NCBI GenBank assembly: GCA_913060695.1
Contig: CAJXUA010000022.1
Location: 1-49,125 of the forward strand
Source of the DNA: an uncultured Gammaproteobacteria bacterium
GTDB taxonomy: Bacteria > Pseudomonadota > Gammaproteobacteria > Pseudomonadales > Pseudohongiellaceae
DNA length: 49,125 bases
Direction of reading: 5' to 3'
Each line of letters starts with the position of its first letter. Position 1 is the stretch's first letter. Positions 8,032-16,799 of this stretch are shown here, one piece after another. The notes beneath the pieces were generated by a model that worked only from the letters and a program-made list of their open reading frames with translations, ran no database searches and was not told the origin of the DNA. Both the position numbers and the translations under genes were made by a program.

Positions 8032-9236
8032 GTCGTACTCCAATCTTTCTCGGATAGGACATGCCTCAATATGTCGGACACGGTGGGGTCTTTTTCATTG
8101 TTCAGCATTTGTTGGAGGTAGGTGTAATTCTTCCCGCCTAGGTTAACAATGGCTTCCGCTGCGCGATAGCGAAACCACCAGTTCTCGTCCGAAAGTAAGG
8201 GAATAATGAGGGGGATATCGGAAAGATCACCGATTCTACCGAGGGCCTTCGCTGCCTGAATACGCAAGAATGGGATGTCGTGATTAAGGAAGGGGATTAC
8301 TTCATTGCGTTGTTCATAACCGCCAAGATTACCAATCGCTCGTAAAAGTGAGCCAGCCTCCTCGCTATTGCTGTATTTATGTAATTTTTCGATGATCAAT
8401 GGAAGTAGAGATTTGTCGGTGCTTCGCTCGGCAAGGCTTATGAAGTTCGTAATCGTATAATTTGGTAGGCGGTCTAGGAATGGCTCTAAGACATGCAGGA
8501 TCCTGCCCCCGCCAGCAGCGCCAATTTCGGCAGCAATAGTGGGTGCCTGTTCGGGAAACCGAAACAGTATCTTGATAACTGCCTTCTCATAATTTTCAGC
8601 CTGCAAGCTTACAAGGCTAGTGCAAGCCCTAAGAGCAATGCCTCTATTGTTTGAAGCCAGGGCCCCCCAGAGATTATTGATGACTCGTTTAGAGGGAAAC
8701 CACTGTGCAGCGGTAAGCGCAAGAGTTCTTAACCAGATAGGGCGACTAAAGACCGAGTAACCCCGTGGAGTTAAAATGGCGAAGATTACGTCATCTAGTC
8801 CCACTTCGCGTGCAAGCTTATCCAGTCGTGCTGCGTTTTCACTAGCGCTTTTAGCACGTAGGTCTACCCATAAGTGCAATACATGAGACCATTGACTCTT
8901 TAGAAGCGGGGGTCTTTCCTCGGATACGCCCTCCAATACCGGAAGCCAAATCGCCTCCACCTTCTCAATGTGGCGACGATTAATAAGGAATCGAATACGC
9001 GCGATAGATAGAATCACTAGGCTAAGTAAGATCAAGCCAAAAAGCACAAAACTCGCAAAAATCGCAATCTTGAAAATGCCTGCCTGAGAGGAGATAAAAT
9101 CTACTAGGTCCGGAAGCTGTAAAAATATGACGGAGACTCCTGTGAATAACATGACTATCTTTTTTAATATCGACCGGAGGTGTTTGAGTAGCTCAAAATG
9201 ACTTAAGAATTGCTCTGAACTAGGGTTCTGGAGCAT
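8028..9236 (-). CDS. Membrane-anchored HEAT-repeat protein
   Basis: 402 residues and the first gene of the polysaccharide unit. Two hydrophobic helices (about 27-48 and 55-83) are followed by a cytoplasmic-looking region of helical repeats from about 115 to 395. The clearest HEAT units are near the C-terminus (segments such as IPFLRIQAAKALGRIGDLS and WFRYRAAEAIVNLGG). ATG 9234-9236 has AGGAG eight bases upstream. The stop overlaps the start of the GT2 gene (ATGA), implying a fixed ratio and physical partnership with the synthase. HEAT arrays are protein-binding scaffolds; one next to a processive synthase could gate or assemble the complex. No such subunit exists in the classical pga, pel, alg or bcs operons. 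Specific function unknown. Confidence 0.75.
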   Translation of the reverse strand: MLQNPSSEQFLSHFELLKHLRSILKKIVMLFTGVSVIFLQLPDLVDFISSQAGIFKIAIFASFVLFGLILLSLVILSIARIRFLINRRHIEKVEAIWLPVLEGVSEERPPLLKSQWSHVLHLWVDLRAKSASENAARLDKLAREVGLDDVIFAILTPRGYSVFSRPIWLRTLALTAAQWFPSKRVINNLWGALASNNRGIALRACTSLVSLQAENYEKAVIKILFRFPEQAPTIAAEIGAAGGGRILHVLEPFLDRLPNYTITNFISLAERSTDKSLLPLIIEKLHKYSNSEEAGSLLRAIGNLGGYEQRNEVIPFLNHDIPFLRIQAAKALGRIGDLSDIPLIIPLLSDENWWFRYRAAEAIVNLGGKNYTYLQQMLNNEKDPTVSDILRHVLSEKDWSTT

Positions 9237-9549
9237 CGGGCTCCTTTTCTCTGATTCTCGAGACTTTGTGTCGCTAAGTATATTCTATGCCGTCAAGACA
9301 TGTAATGGATAATTGCTCGATGCTAAGTGTTTGAATCGAAATGGCTTTGTGTGGAAAGCGCAGATAAGGCTCGGGTGACTTAATACCCGCTATTTCGCGA
9401 GCTAACTCGAGAGGCCTGCTTAGAACTGTTTGCATGCAATTGAACTTAACTTTGTTAGCCTACTAACTGCATTTGTCATGATGCCTATTAAGCATAGACT
9501 CGAGGGTCCATAGCCTTTATTCTCAATAAAAACAAAGGCGAAACACAAG
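9237..9549. other. Divergent intergenic region between polysaccharide unit and kinase gene
   Basis: 313 bases that must hold promoters for both directions. On the minus strand TATACT (9277-9282) is a possible -10 for the polysaccharide unit, but the -35 at 17 bp (TTACAT) is weak. An inverted repeat with 5-bp arms lies at 9372-9389 (CGGGT/ACCCG) and could be a regulator site. No gene or RNA is recognised. Confidence 0.35.
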
Positions 9550-11457
9550 TTGGCTAGACGAAAAATTCGATCGATCAAATGGGCATGGCTGCTACTGCTG
9601 CTATCCTCGGCAATAAGCCGTGCCCTTATTGCACAGCCCGGTGCTGTGCTCGAGATCGACGCCATCGAACGCTCGATAACCTTAGCCCCCTACACCCAAT
9701 ACCAATTCGAAGGCCCCGATAGCGATATTGCGCGCATCGACAGCGACGATATCTCCAATTTCCGCGCCTTGCCTAGTGATGAAATCTCCTTCGGTTACAC
9801 ATCCAATAAAGTCTGGCTTCTGATCGATACGCACAATGCCAGCGATCAGGTCAGAAATCTTCTATTAGATACCAACGTGAAGTATATGCGTCCGCTAGAG
9901 ATCTACGAGATATCGAATCGGGGAGAGCCCACACTGCTACTGCGCAATGACGAGAACTCTGATTTTAATGCGCGGGGATATCAGGAGCCTAAGATTATTC
10001 TGCCTCTGCAATGGCAGCCAAGGGAGTACAAGCAACTCCTTCTGCGTGTCGGTGCGGGCGGGGCGTTGAGTATTCCCCTGGAGCTTAGTAGCTCTGTAGA
10101 GATTGCGAGTAAATATGGCGATGCACGCGCATTTGCGATGTTTTTCTCTGGTGTGCTAATAAGCCTAATACTCATTAATCTATTCCACTTTGCAACGGTT
10201 AGGCGTTGGGAGCACTTGCTTTATGCATTGATGGAGACCTCTATCTTACTTTTCGTATTACACAATGAGGGATTCGCGTTTCAATATCTGTGGCCTAATA
10301 GTCCGGTGTGGAATGCCCATGCAACCTTGGTGCTTGGGCATAGTACGAATATGTTCGCGGCGCTATTCGCGCTGGTGTTTTTAGAGTTGCGCAAGCGAGC
10401 GCCGATATTCTCGAAGATGCTTCTAGGCATTGCGATTATTTCGGCGTCTGCACTGCTCTTGAGTCCATGGCTAGAGCCACGATTGTCTAATCAACTTGGC
10501 CTGATTACCTTAGCGGTAGGTAGCAGCACTATTGTGACGGCTGGCGTATGGGTGTTGCTGCATGGCCACAAACCCGCTCGCTACTTTGTACTCGGATGGC
10601 TCTTCATGGGCACTGGGGCCGCCCTGTATGGTCTCTCAAACCTCGCTATTATCAGCCTTCCCATTGCCGCTATAGAGGTGTTGAAGTTCAGTGTTCTACT
10701 CGAAGCGATTCTGATTTCCTATGGTCTTTCAGCATTGCTCAAATTGCTGTCAGACAAGGTTAGGAGTTCGCAGCGGGCGCTGATAACGGTGACAGAGAAG
10801 CGTTTGAGCGATGCGCTAGAGAGGGTGAAACTCGAGGAGCGCCGCGCGGAAGCTGAGCGAGAGTTAGCCGAGAAGGCGCTGGAGATGGCACGTACCAGTC
10901 ACGATATACGGCAGCCAATTCATTCATTGCGCTTAGCACTATTAGCTCAGGCGCGAACACAGAAAAACCCCGCGACCTTAGAGGTCTTTAACAAGACCCT
11001 CGATCATATGGAGGCGCTACTCGGTAATATCAGCAATAAGGAAGGCGAAGCGTCCAGAACAAGCTTGACCACCTACGGCCAACTTACCCGACAACTTTGC
11101 GATGAATTCGCCGCGGTAGCCAACAGTGGTGGAATCGAGCTTAGGCAGTTGAGCAGCAGTCTGCCGGTTGTGACAGCAGTAGTGTCCCTGAAGCGGGTGA
11201 TTAGCAATTTCCTATCTAATGCGCTTAAGCATTCGAACGCGTCGAAGGTGTTATTCGGTATTCGGAGGCGCCCATATGGCGTGGAGATTCTAGTTTTAGA
11301 TAATGGCCATGGCCTCGATAGAGCAGACGCTAGTACTGCCGGTAGTGGGCTAGGTATGGGAATCGTAGAGGCTTTGTGCAAGGAAAATGGCTGGCATAGC
11401 GAAATAAAAACGCAATCAGGAAGAGGCACCTGTTGTAGTATTAAGGTCTATACGTGA
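9550..11457 (+). CDS. 7TMR-DISM histidine kinase
   Basis: 635 residues. The TTG start at 9550 is the only start that keeps the signal peptide; AAAGG lies ten bases upstream. A signal peptide (about 1-28) is followed by a periplasmic beta domain of the 7TMR-DISMED2 kind (about 30-175) and seven membrane helices (about 190-400). Next come a charged coiled coil, a HisKA-like helix with the phosphoacceptor His451 (TSHDIRQP), and an ATPase domain with N box (SNFLSNALKHS), DNGHGL and GSGLGMGIV. 7TMR-DISM receptors often sense carbohydrates or small ligands. The response regulator gene starts 16 bases after the stop. The pair is divergent from the polysaccharide unit and directly upstream of a TonB receptor, either of which could be its target. 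The ligand is unknown. Confidence 0.85.
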   Translation: MARRKIRSIKWAWLLLLLSSAISRALIAQPGAVLEIDAIERSITLAPYTQYQFEGPDSDIARIDSDDISNFRALPSDEISFGYTSNKVWLLIDTHNASDQVRNLLLDTNVKYMRPLEIYEISNRGEPTLLLRNDENSDFNARGYQEPKIILPLQWQPREYKQLLLRVGAGGALSIPLELSSSVEIASKYGDARAFAMFFSGVLISLILINLFHFATVRRWEHLLYALMETSILLFVLHNEGFAFQYLWPNSPVWNAHATLVLGHSTNMFAALFALVFLELRKRAPIFSKMLLGIAIISASALLLSPWLEPRLSNQLGLITLAVGSSTIVTAGVWVLLHGHKPARYFVLGWLFMGTGAALYGLSNLAIISLPIAAIEVLKFSVLLEAILISYGLSALLKLLSDKVRSSQRALITVTEKRLSDALERVKLEERRAEAERELAEKALEMARTSHDIRQPIHSLRLALLAQARTQKNPATLEVFNKTLDHMEALLGNISNKEGEASRTSLTTYGQLTRQLCDEFAAVANSGGIELRQLSSSLPVVTAVVSLKRVISNFLSNALKHSNASKVLFGIRRRPYGVEILVLDNGHGLDRADASTAGSGLGMGIVEALCKENGWHSEIKTQSGRGTCCSIKVYT

Positions 11458-11473
11458 GAGTGACAATAAGAAT

Positions 11474-12085
11474 ATGAGAATCGCAATCGCCGATGACCAT
11501 GAGATCTACCGCATAGGTTTGAAGATGCTGCTAAGTAGCATGGACGATATGCAGGTAGTACTAGAGTTAGAATCGGGCAATCAATTATTAAAGGCGCTCG
11601 CGCAGACTTCCGTGGATTTGGTGATCCTCGATCAATCAATGCCTGATGGCACGGGTTTAGATTTTCTTCGGGAGCTCAAGACTCTGCAAAATCCTCCATT
11701 AGTTATCTTGCTCACTGGCAGCAGTGGCAGTGCGATACTGCATGAAGCAATTTCACTTGGCGCTGTGGCAGTGGTAGCGAAACAGGGCAGTGGCGAGGAG
11801 TTGGTGTCAGCGCTAGAAAATGTCCAGAGTAAGCAATGTTTTGTGAGTGCGGATTTCACAGAGCTCGTGGCAGGCGATAATTTGCTAGATCAGCTAACCA
11901 AGCGTGAGCGTGAGGTCCTCGATAAGATAATTAAGGGACACTCCACACGGGCAATCGCAGAGGCATTCAATGTCTCGTTTAAGACGGCCGAGACTCATCG
12001 TGGTCGCCTAATGAATAAGCTAGACGTCCACAGTGTGGCCGAACTCATGCAATTCGCCCGATCTGTGGGATTGTTATCTAAGTAG
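11474..12085 (+). CDS. LuxR/NarL-type response regulator
   Basis: 203 residues. The receiver domain (1-120) has the acidic pair in IADDHE, phosphoacceptor Asp53 (LVILDQSMPDGTG), a Thr in LLTG and Lys in VAKQG. A LuxR-type helix-turn-helix follows at about 140-203 (LTKREREVLDKIIKGHSTRAI), the DNA-binding output. It lies 16 bases after the 7TMR-DISM kinase gene and is its obvious partner. Its targets may include its own divergent neighbour (the polysaccharide unit) or the TonB receptor gene downstream; both are guesses from position. The ribosome binding site is weak. Confidence 0.88.
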   Translation: MRIAIADDHEIYRIGLKMLLSSMDDMQVVLELESGNQLLKALAQTSVDLVILDQSMPDGTGLDFLRELKTLQNPPLVILLTGSSGSAILHEAISLGAVAVVAKQGSGEELVSALENVQSKQCFVSADFTELVAGDNLLDQLTKREREVLDKIIKGHSTRAIAEAFNVSFKTAETHRGRLMNKLDVHSVAELMQFARSVGLLSK

Positions 12086-12194
12086 TGCGCCTGCCACCTT
12101 CCATTTTCCTTCTTGCTTTCCTTCTTAAGCTTGCGTCGGTTTAACTGATTCTATAAATTCCCGGCTTTGTTCACTAAAGCTAATGCTAAGCGTT

Positions 12195-12200
12195 TATAAT
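12195..12200 (+). promoter_or_regulatory. Candidate -10 box of the TonB receptor gene
   Basis: A perfect TATAAT lies 50 bases before the ATG, in a 165-base gap after the response regulator gene. No good -35 is present at 16-18 bp; TTCACT occurs at a 19-bp spacing. A weak -35 would fit an activated promoter. Confidence 0.4.
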
Positions 12201-12250
12201 TACGTAACGCACTATTCCCTGTCCTTCGAATGTAGTTAGGAAAGTACCCA

Positions 12251-15200
12251 ATGTCTCATCTCCCTCGTAGTCGGTTTGTCCTATCCCGCCATGGTCTTCT
12301 AGTCACTTCTTTAATGGCCGCAACTGCAGGCATTGCCTCGCAAGCCCAGGCGCAGAGTACTCAGGAGTCCATCATAGAGGAAGTGGTGGTTACCGGCTCT
12401 TACTTACGTGGTAGTCCTGTCGATGGCCCGTCTCCAGTGCAGGTGATAGATCGCAACGCGATCGAGTATCAAGGCGCTGCGCAGATCTGGGATGTGATAA
12501 AGAATCTCGAGGCGAACTCGGGATCCATATCGAACGTAGGTTCGGGTGAGAATTCGCAGACAGAGGGCATTGCCAATATCAATCTGCGTAATCTAGGCGA
12601 GAACTCTACACTGACGCTGATTAACGGCAAGCGCCAGGTGGCTGCCGCTACCACGACACGCAGCGGTGGCGAGATGGTGGACCTCAATGCGATTCCGATG
12701 GTGATGGTGGAGCGCCTAGAGGTTCTGACCGATGGTGGCTCTGCGACCTATGGCTCCGATGCGGTAGCCGGTGCCGTAAACGTGATTATGAGAACCGAGT
12801 TCGAGGGTTTCGAGCTCTATGGCGATGTACAGGGCGTTGAGGCGGCGGGGAGCCTCTTCGATACGACAGTTAGTGCTATTTGGGGTTGGGCCGACGAAAG
12901 CGCCAGTACTCACGTCGTGTTCGCGGCGGAGCAGTATAAGCGCGACCCAGTGCCGATAGAGTATGCACGTTACTTCGATGAAAACTCCGAGTTCAGCGAT
13001 ATCGTTGGGGGCACCCCCAGCGCAGGGGAGGCCGTATTCAATAGCCCGCAGTTCGGGGCAAACTTCAATATGGCCTATTACAACCCCGCAGTTGTAGCGC
13101 GCAATATTGCGGAAGGCGGTAGCAGCGAGCCGATCTACACAGACCCATTGTGCACGAGTTTGACTGGACAGAGTGGCGAGGCCTTCTTTGTGGGGCATCG
13201 CGCCGATAAACGCGGCCAGAACACTGGTGACTGCCGTGAGAGCATTCATGACTGGCACTATATGAGCCTGGGTATGGAGCGTAATAGTATTGCTAGCTCT
13301 CTAAATCACAGCTTCAGTGATAAGGCGGAGTTTTACTCCTTCGTGCAGTGGTCAAAGAACCGCATCGAGCGCACCGATTCGGGCTCGGTCAGCTCCCGTG
13401 GTCCTGCGGTGTTTCTCGCCGCGCCGGGCTCTCATACTGGTAATCCGCTCTGGGGTGGTTATGCCATCGGGCAGAGTGCGGAGCTTGGCTATTTTGCGCC
13501 GGAAGTCGGCCTAGCAAGGCCTAGCGACATTCCCAATGCCCCGAATGCCTTAGCCAATGGGGGCATGAACTCTCCTTTATGGTCGACGATACGTGTGAAC
13601 ACGCCGAGAACCGGTGGAGATAGCAATTACACTGAGAGTGAAACAGTGGGGGTGCAGGCGGGCATTAAGGGCGAACTCTATGGTCTAGATGAGCGCCGCT
13701 TCACCTATGATGTTAGCTATTCTTGGAGCGGTACGAGTTTCGAGCAGCGCTACAGCACCTTGCAGCGCGACCGCGCAGAGCTCGCCGCCAACGGCCTAGG
13801 AGGCGCCAATTGTACTCCTAATGGCAGCGCTAACTTCGACTTCCGCAACGCCGCAGGCCCACTTGGCGGTGCCTTGCCAACCTTCTGGAATGTGTCAAAT
13901 GGCGCGTTAGGCGATGGATTGACACAGGAGTTCTTCCCCGGCTTCGTGTTTGCCACTCGCGAGAGTCTGTCTTTGGCCTTGACTAGTAATAATCAAGGAC
14001 AAGGCGATTGTCAGTTCTACAACCCCTTCCTAAGCGCAATAGCAGACCCGAGCCTAGCGAATTCCCAAGAGCTAATTGACTGGATGACACCAGAAGTTCT
14101 ACGTGCCGATAAACGCAATAAGCTTGGGGTGTTCGATGCCGTCGTCACGGGCGAGCTGATGGAGCTGCGCGGCGGTACCGCACAGGTCGCCGTCGGGGCG
14201 CAGTACCGCATGCAGAACAATGCCTCGCGTGCTCCGTCGATAAACTACCCGGGTATCCCCAATGCCATATTGGCCTACGACGAGAACGGGGTGCCCAATG
14301 ACTTTCACTATGTCAGCAACAACTTCGAATGTGCGTCTTGCATCTTCAACTACGATCATGATCGCAATGTAAAAGCCGTTTTCACTGAGTTTTCCTTGCC
14401 TGTATTGCCCGAGGTCGAGACTCAGCTGGCACTGCGTTGGGAAGACTACGGCGGCAATATCGGCAGTGAGGTGACACCGAAGATAGCGGCCAGCTGGCGG
14501 CCGATGGATACGCTGTTACTGCGCGGGTCTTTCTCGCAGTCATTCCGCGCGCCCAATATCGGCATCGTGAGGGAAGGCTTAGAGGCATCGCTGAATACGT
14601 TTAGAGACCCACTGCGTAATCAGGCTGTGCGTGCAGGCTTATTGCCGCCGACCAACGCTAACGCTTTGCCCAATAACTCCTATACCGTAGGTGTGCCAGA
14701 GCCTAGCCTAGGGAACGAGCACTCCGACACCTTCAGTGCCGGATTTATCTGGACTCCGAATGGGGGGCTCTTGGATGGCCTGATGGTCGGTGCCGACTTC
14801 TGGCGTTTCGAGTTGCAAGACAAGGTATTACCGCAGCCGGGCATTTCCGCGATAGCGGGGGAGCTCGAAGCTTTCCGACAGGCAGCGGCAAATCCTAACA
14901 ATTATCTGCTCAATAGCTCTCTGTCGGTGAATGCGGCAGTGGCCTATGAGGCCTGTGATCCTAATGCCTTGGAAGCTCAGTATGGTCGAGACTCTGCCGA
15001 GCGCTTAGATTGTGTAGTAGACCCACGCACCTATGTGGTTCCAAGGGTGGTGCGCACCTTGAACTCCACAATCGCGGAGTTGAGTACTACAGTGCTCAGT
15101 ACGATTAACGCGGGCACTATCATCTCGGACGGCGTCGATGTAAAACTAGGCTATGACTGGGAGAATGACTTCGGCCAGTTCCGTCTGGGTCTGGACTATA

Positions 15201-15703
15201 CCCATGTCCGTCAGTACAAGCTCATCGACGTGCCTGGTCTAGAGTTAGGTCTATTAGAGACTGGGGTGTTCGACGCTGCGGGTACTACGGGCGATGGCAA
15301 TATCGTGCGCTCCTTGCCCGATAACAGAGGCAATATCAATCTCAACTGGGTCAAGGGTCGCCACAACGCCACAGTCATTACGCGATTGATTGGCTCCTAT
15401 CGCGACTTGGCCTATAAGAGCACCTATGAGACAGGCAACGATCTCGTGCGCTCTTTGGTTAGTAAAGAGATCGCGAGTTATCAGACCTGGGATTTCCAAT
15501 ACAGCTACACGATGGATTGGGCGAACGCCAAGCTCGGCACCTCGGTCTTCTCGGTTGGGGTGTTGGACGCGTTCAATGCGGATCTTTCTTATCGCGAGAG
15601 TGGGGTCACTACATACGATTCGAGCCTCGTGTCTAACTACGATGCCAGCGTATTCGATGGTCGCGGCCGTCGCCTCTATGCTCGCGCATTACTGCAATTC
15701 TGA
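12251..15703 (+). CDS. TonB-dependent outer-membrane receptor
   Basis: 1150 residues. A signal peptide ends near residue 34 (SQAQAQ), followed by the TonB-box-like EEVVVTGS. A plug domain runs over about 50-180, with conserved segments such as LRNLGENSTLTLINGKR and GSATYGSDAVAGAVNVI. A long beta-barrel follows and ends in an aromatic residue (ARALLQF), as in outer-membrane proteins. The length and large extracellular loops with paired cysteines are typical of receptors for bulky ligands such as oligosaccharides, peptides or plant-derived compounds; siderophore receptors are usually shorter. No SusD, inner-membrane transporter or hydrolase gene is adjacent, so the substrate cannot be inferred. 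AGGA lies about twelve bases before the ATG. It follows the 7TMR-DISM two-component pair, which may control it. A strong hairpin follows the stop. Confidence 0.92.
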   Translation: MSHLPRSRFVLSRHGLLVTSLMAATAGIASQAQAQSTQESIIEEVVVTGSYLRGSPVDGPSPVQVIDRNAIEYQGAAQIWDVIKNLEANSGSISNVGSGENSQTEGIANINLRNLGENSTLTLINGKRQVAAATTTRSGGEMVDLNAIPMVMVERLEVLTDGGSATYGSDAVAGAVNVIMRTEFEGFELYGDVQGVEAAGSLFDTTVSAIWGWADESASTHVVFAAEQYKRDPVPIEYARYFDENSEFSDIVGGTPSAGEAVFNSPQFGANFNMAYYNPAVVARNIAEGGSSEPIYTDPLCTSLTGQSGEAFFVGHRADKRGQNTGDCRESIHDWHYMSLGMERNSIASSLNHSFSDKAEFYSFVQWSKNRIERTDSGSVSSRGPAVFLAAPGSHTGNPLWGGYAIGQSAELGYFAPEVGLARPSDIPNAPNALANGGMNSPLWSTIRVNTPRTGGDSNYTESETVGVQAGIKGELYGLDERRFTYDVSYSWSGTSFEQRYSTLQRDRAELAANGLGGANCTPNGSANFDFRNAAGPLGGALPTFWNVSNGALGDGLTQEFFPGFVFATRESLSLALTSNNQGQGDCQFYNPFLSAIADPSLANSQELIDWMTPEVLRADKRNKLGVFDAVVTGELMELRGGTAQVAVGAQYRMQNNASRAPSINYPGIPNAILAYDENGVPNDFHYVSNNFECASCIFNYDHDRNVKAVFTEFSLPVLPEVETQLALRWEDYGGNIGSEVTPKIAASWRPMDTLLLRGSFSQSFRAPNIGIVREGLEASLNTFRDPLRNQAVRAGLLPPTNANALPNNSYTVGVPEPSLGNEHSDTFSAGFIWTPNGGLLDGLMVGADFWRFELQDKVLPQPGISAIAGELEAFRQAAANPNNYLLNSSLSVNAAVAYEACDPNALEAQYGRDSAERLDCVVDPRTYVVPRVVRTLNSTIAELSTTVLSTINAGTIISDGVDVKLGYDWENDFGQFRLGLDYTHVRQYKLIDVPGLELGLLETGVFDAAGTTGDGNIVRSLPDNRGNINLNWVKGRHNATVITRLIGSYRDLAYKSTYETGNDLVRSLVSKEIASYQTWDFQYSYTMDWANAKLGTSVFSVGVLDAFNADLSYRESGVTTYDSSLVSNYDASVFDGRGRRLYARALLQF

Positions 15704-15714
15704 TTAGCGAGTTC

Positions 15715-15744
15715 GTGTAGCGCACCTAGTTTGGTGCGCTACAC
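15715..15744. terminator. Perfect 12-bp hairpin after the TonB receptor gene
   Basis: GTGTAGCGCACC and its exact complement flank a 6-base loop (TAGTTT). The hairpin starts 12 bases after the stop codon. No run of T follows, so it may act as an RNA-stabilising or Rho-aided 3' end rather than a classical intrinsic terminator. Confidence 0.6.
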
Positions 15745-15754
15745 TACCCACGCG

Positions 15755-15784
15755 CTTTGTAATGCAAAGTACTTGACATGTATT
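15755..15784 (+). promoter_or_regulatory. Promoter with palindromic operator, copy 1
   Basis: CTTTGTAATGCAAAG (15755-15769) is a near-perfect palindrome. It contains a -35-like TTTGTA (15756-15761); TGTATT (15779-15784) lies 17 bp downstream as a -10. The sequence TAATGCAAAGTACTT around it matches the site at 16800 apart from one base (T/C). The layout is identical in both places. The likely binder is the winged-helix protein encoded at 16402, which would make this an autoregulated operon. Confidence 0.5.
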
Positions 15785-15809
15785 CAATAGCTCTGCATTC
15801 TTCCAAGCC

Positions 15810-16412
15810 ATGAACCCGCAACCCCAAAATCGTAACGAGCCTATTTCCCTGCATGATCATGCTCAGGAAAACCTGCGCTTTATTCGTGCGGCCATGGAGA
15901 GCACTACGTCATTTACGGGTGTTTCTGGCCTCGGCTATGGGTTCGCCGGTTTAACTGCAATTCCCGCTGCTTGGTTGGCGCAGAGTCAGAGTGAAACGAA
16001 TGGATGGCTAACGATTTGGATGATCGAACTAATCTTGGGCGCGAGCATCGCCTTCGGATTCACCATTCGCAAAGCAAGCGGGCAGGGCGACTCCATGCTC
16101 TCCGCAAGTGGCAGAAAACTGTTGCTAGCATTCTTGCCGGCAATGTTCGCTGGCGGGCTCATCACTTTGTCCTTCTTCCTAAGTGGTTTCGTGCAATTAT
16201 TGCCTGGGGTTTGGTTAAGCCTATATGGTGCGGCCGTGATGACAGCGGGCGCGTGGTCGGTGCGCGCAATCCCGCTCATGGGTGCTTTGTTTATATTCAC
16301 AGGCGCCGTCGCTATGTTGGCGCCAGTCTCCGGCGATGTAATGCTGGCCCTAGGTTTTGGCGGCATTCATATAGTCTTTGGCATAGTAATCTGGAGGAAA
16401 TATGGGGGCTGA
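15810..16412 (+). CDS. Six-helix integral membrane protein of unknown function
   Basis: 200 residues. A soluble N-terminus (about 1-38) precedes six hydrophobic helices between about 45 and 198. No catalytic motif is visible and I do not recognise a named family. The first ATG has no good ribosome binding site; later starts would cut into the first helix region and are no better. The last 11 bases overlap the winged-helix regulator gene, so the two are co-translated. The shared operator links it to the membrane protein gene at 16858. Such small membrane protein plus regulator pairs often behave as envelope-stress or signal-modulating units, but no direct evidence is present here. Confidence 0.65.
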   Translation: MNPQPQNRNEPISLHDHAQENLRFIRAAMESTTSFTGVSGLGYGFAGLTAIPAAWLAQSQSETNGWLTIWMIELILGASIAFGFTIRKASGQGDSMLSASGRKLLLAFLPAMFAGGLITLSFFLSGFVQLLPGVWLSLYGAAVMTAGAWSVRAIPLMGALFIFTGAVAMLAPVSGDVMLALGFGGIHIVFGIVIWRKYGG

Positions 16413-16779
16413 ACGTAAGGCACAACAGGGGGCGGGGAACGGGATTGTCATCAAGAGCAAAGCAAAAGAGAAGAGAGCTGAATCTGCTACAGATCTGGAT
16501 CGCCTTATTCACGAGCGCACTCGCCTAGCGCTTGTAAGTGCGCTAGCTGCGGACACCATGTTGACCTTCAACGACCTGAAGTCGATTCTCTCTATCTCCG
16601 ACGGCAACCTCAGTGCTCACGCTCGTAAACTAGAGGATGCAGGTTATATAGATTGCACCAAATCTTTCGATGGTCGCGTGCCGCGAACTGAGTACCGCCT
16701 AAGCCCAGCTGGCAGGGCAGCACTGCAGAAATACATAGGCCACATGGAGGCATTGATTAGCGCTGTAAAGAGAACATAA
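16402..16779 (+). CDS. Winged-helix transcriptional regulator
   Basis: 125 residues. The start at 16402 has a strong GGAGG seven bases upstream and overlaps the end of the previous gene by 11 bases. A basic, flexible N-terminus (1-30) is followed by a winged helix (about 33-115): a helix from LDRLIHERTRLALVSALA, the recognition helix around SDGNLSAHARKLEDAGYI, and a beta wing ending in TEYRLSPAGRAAL. This layout is that of MarR/PadR-like regulators with a single DNA-binding domain and no ligand domain. It probably acts as a dimer. The palindrome seen before 15810 and before 16858 is a good candidate for its binding site, covering the -35 boxes as expected for a repressor. Confidence 0.82.
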   Translation: MGAERKAQQGAGNGIVIKSKAKEKRAESATDLDRLIHERTRLALVSALAADTMLTFNDLKSILSISDGNLSAHARKLEDAGYIDCTKSFDGRVPRTEYRLSPAGRAALQKYIGHMEALISAVKRT

Positions 16780-16799
16780 GGGTTTTTTTTAACCACATA

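Noticed and set aside
376-9236. Naming the unit pgaABCD
   Set aside because: Gene number, order and domain fusion differ and the polymer is unknown; the resemblance is at the level of function only.
12716-13258. 180-codon frame opposite the TonB receptor gene
   Set aside because: It is a shadow of a gene with clear plug and barrel motifs; it has no domain of its own.
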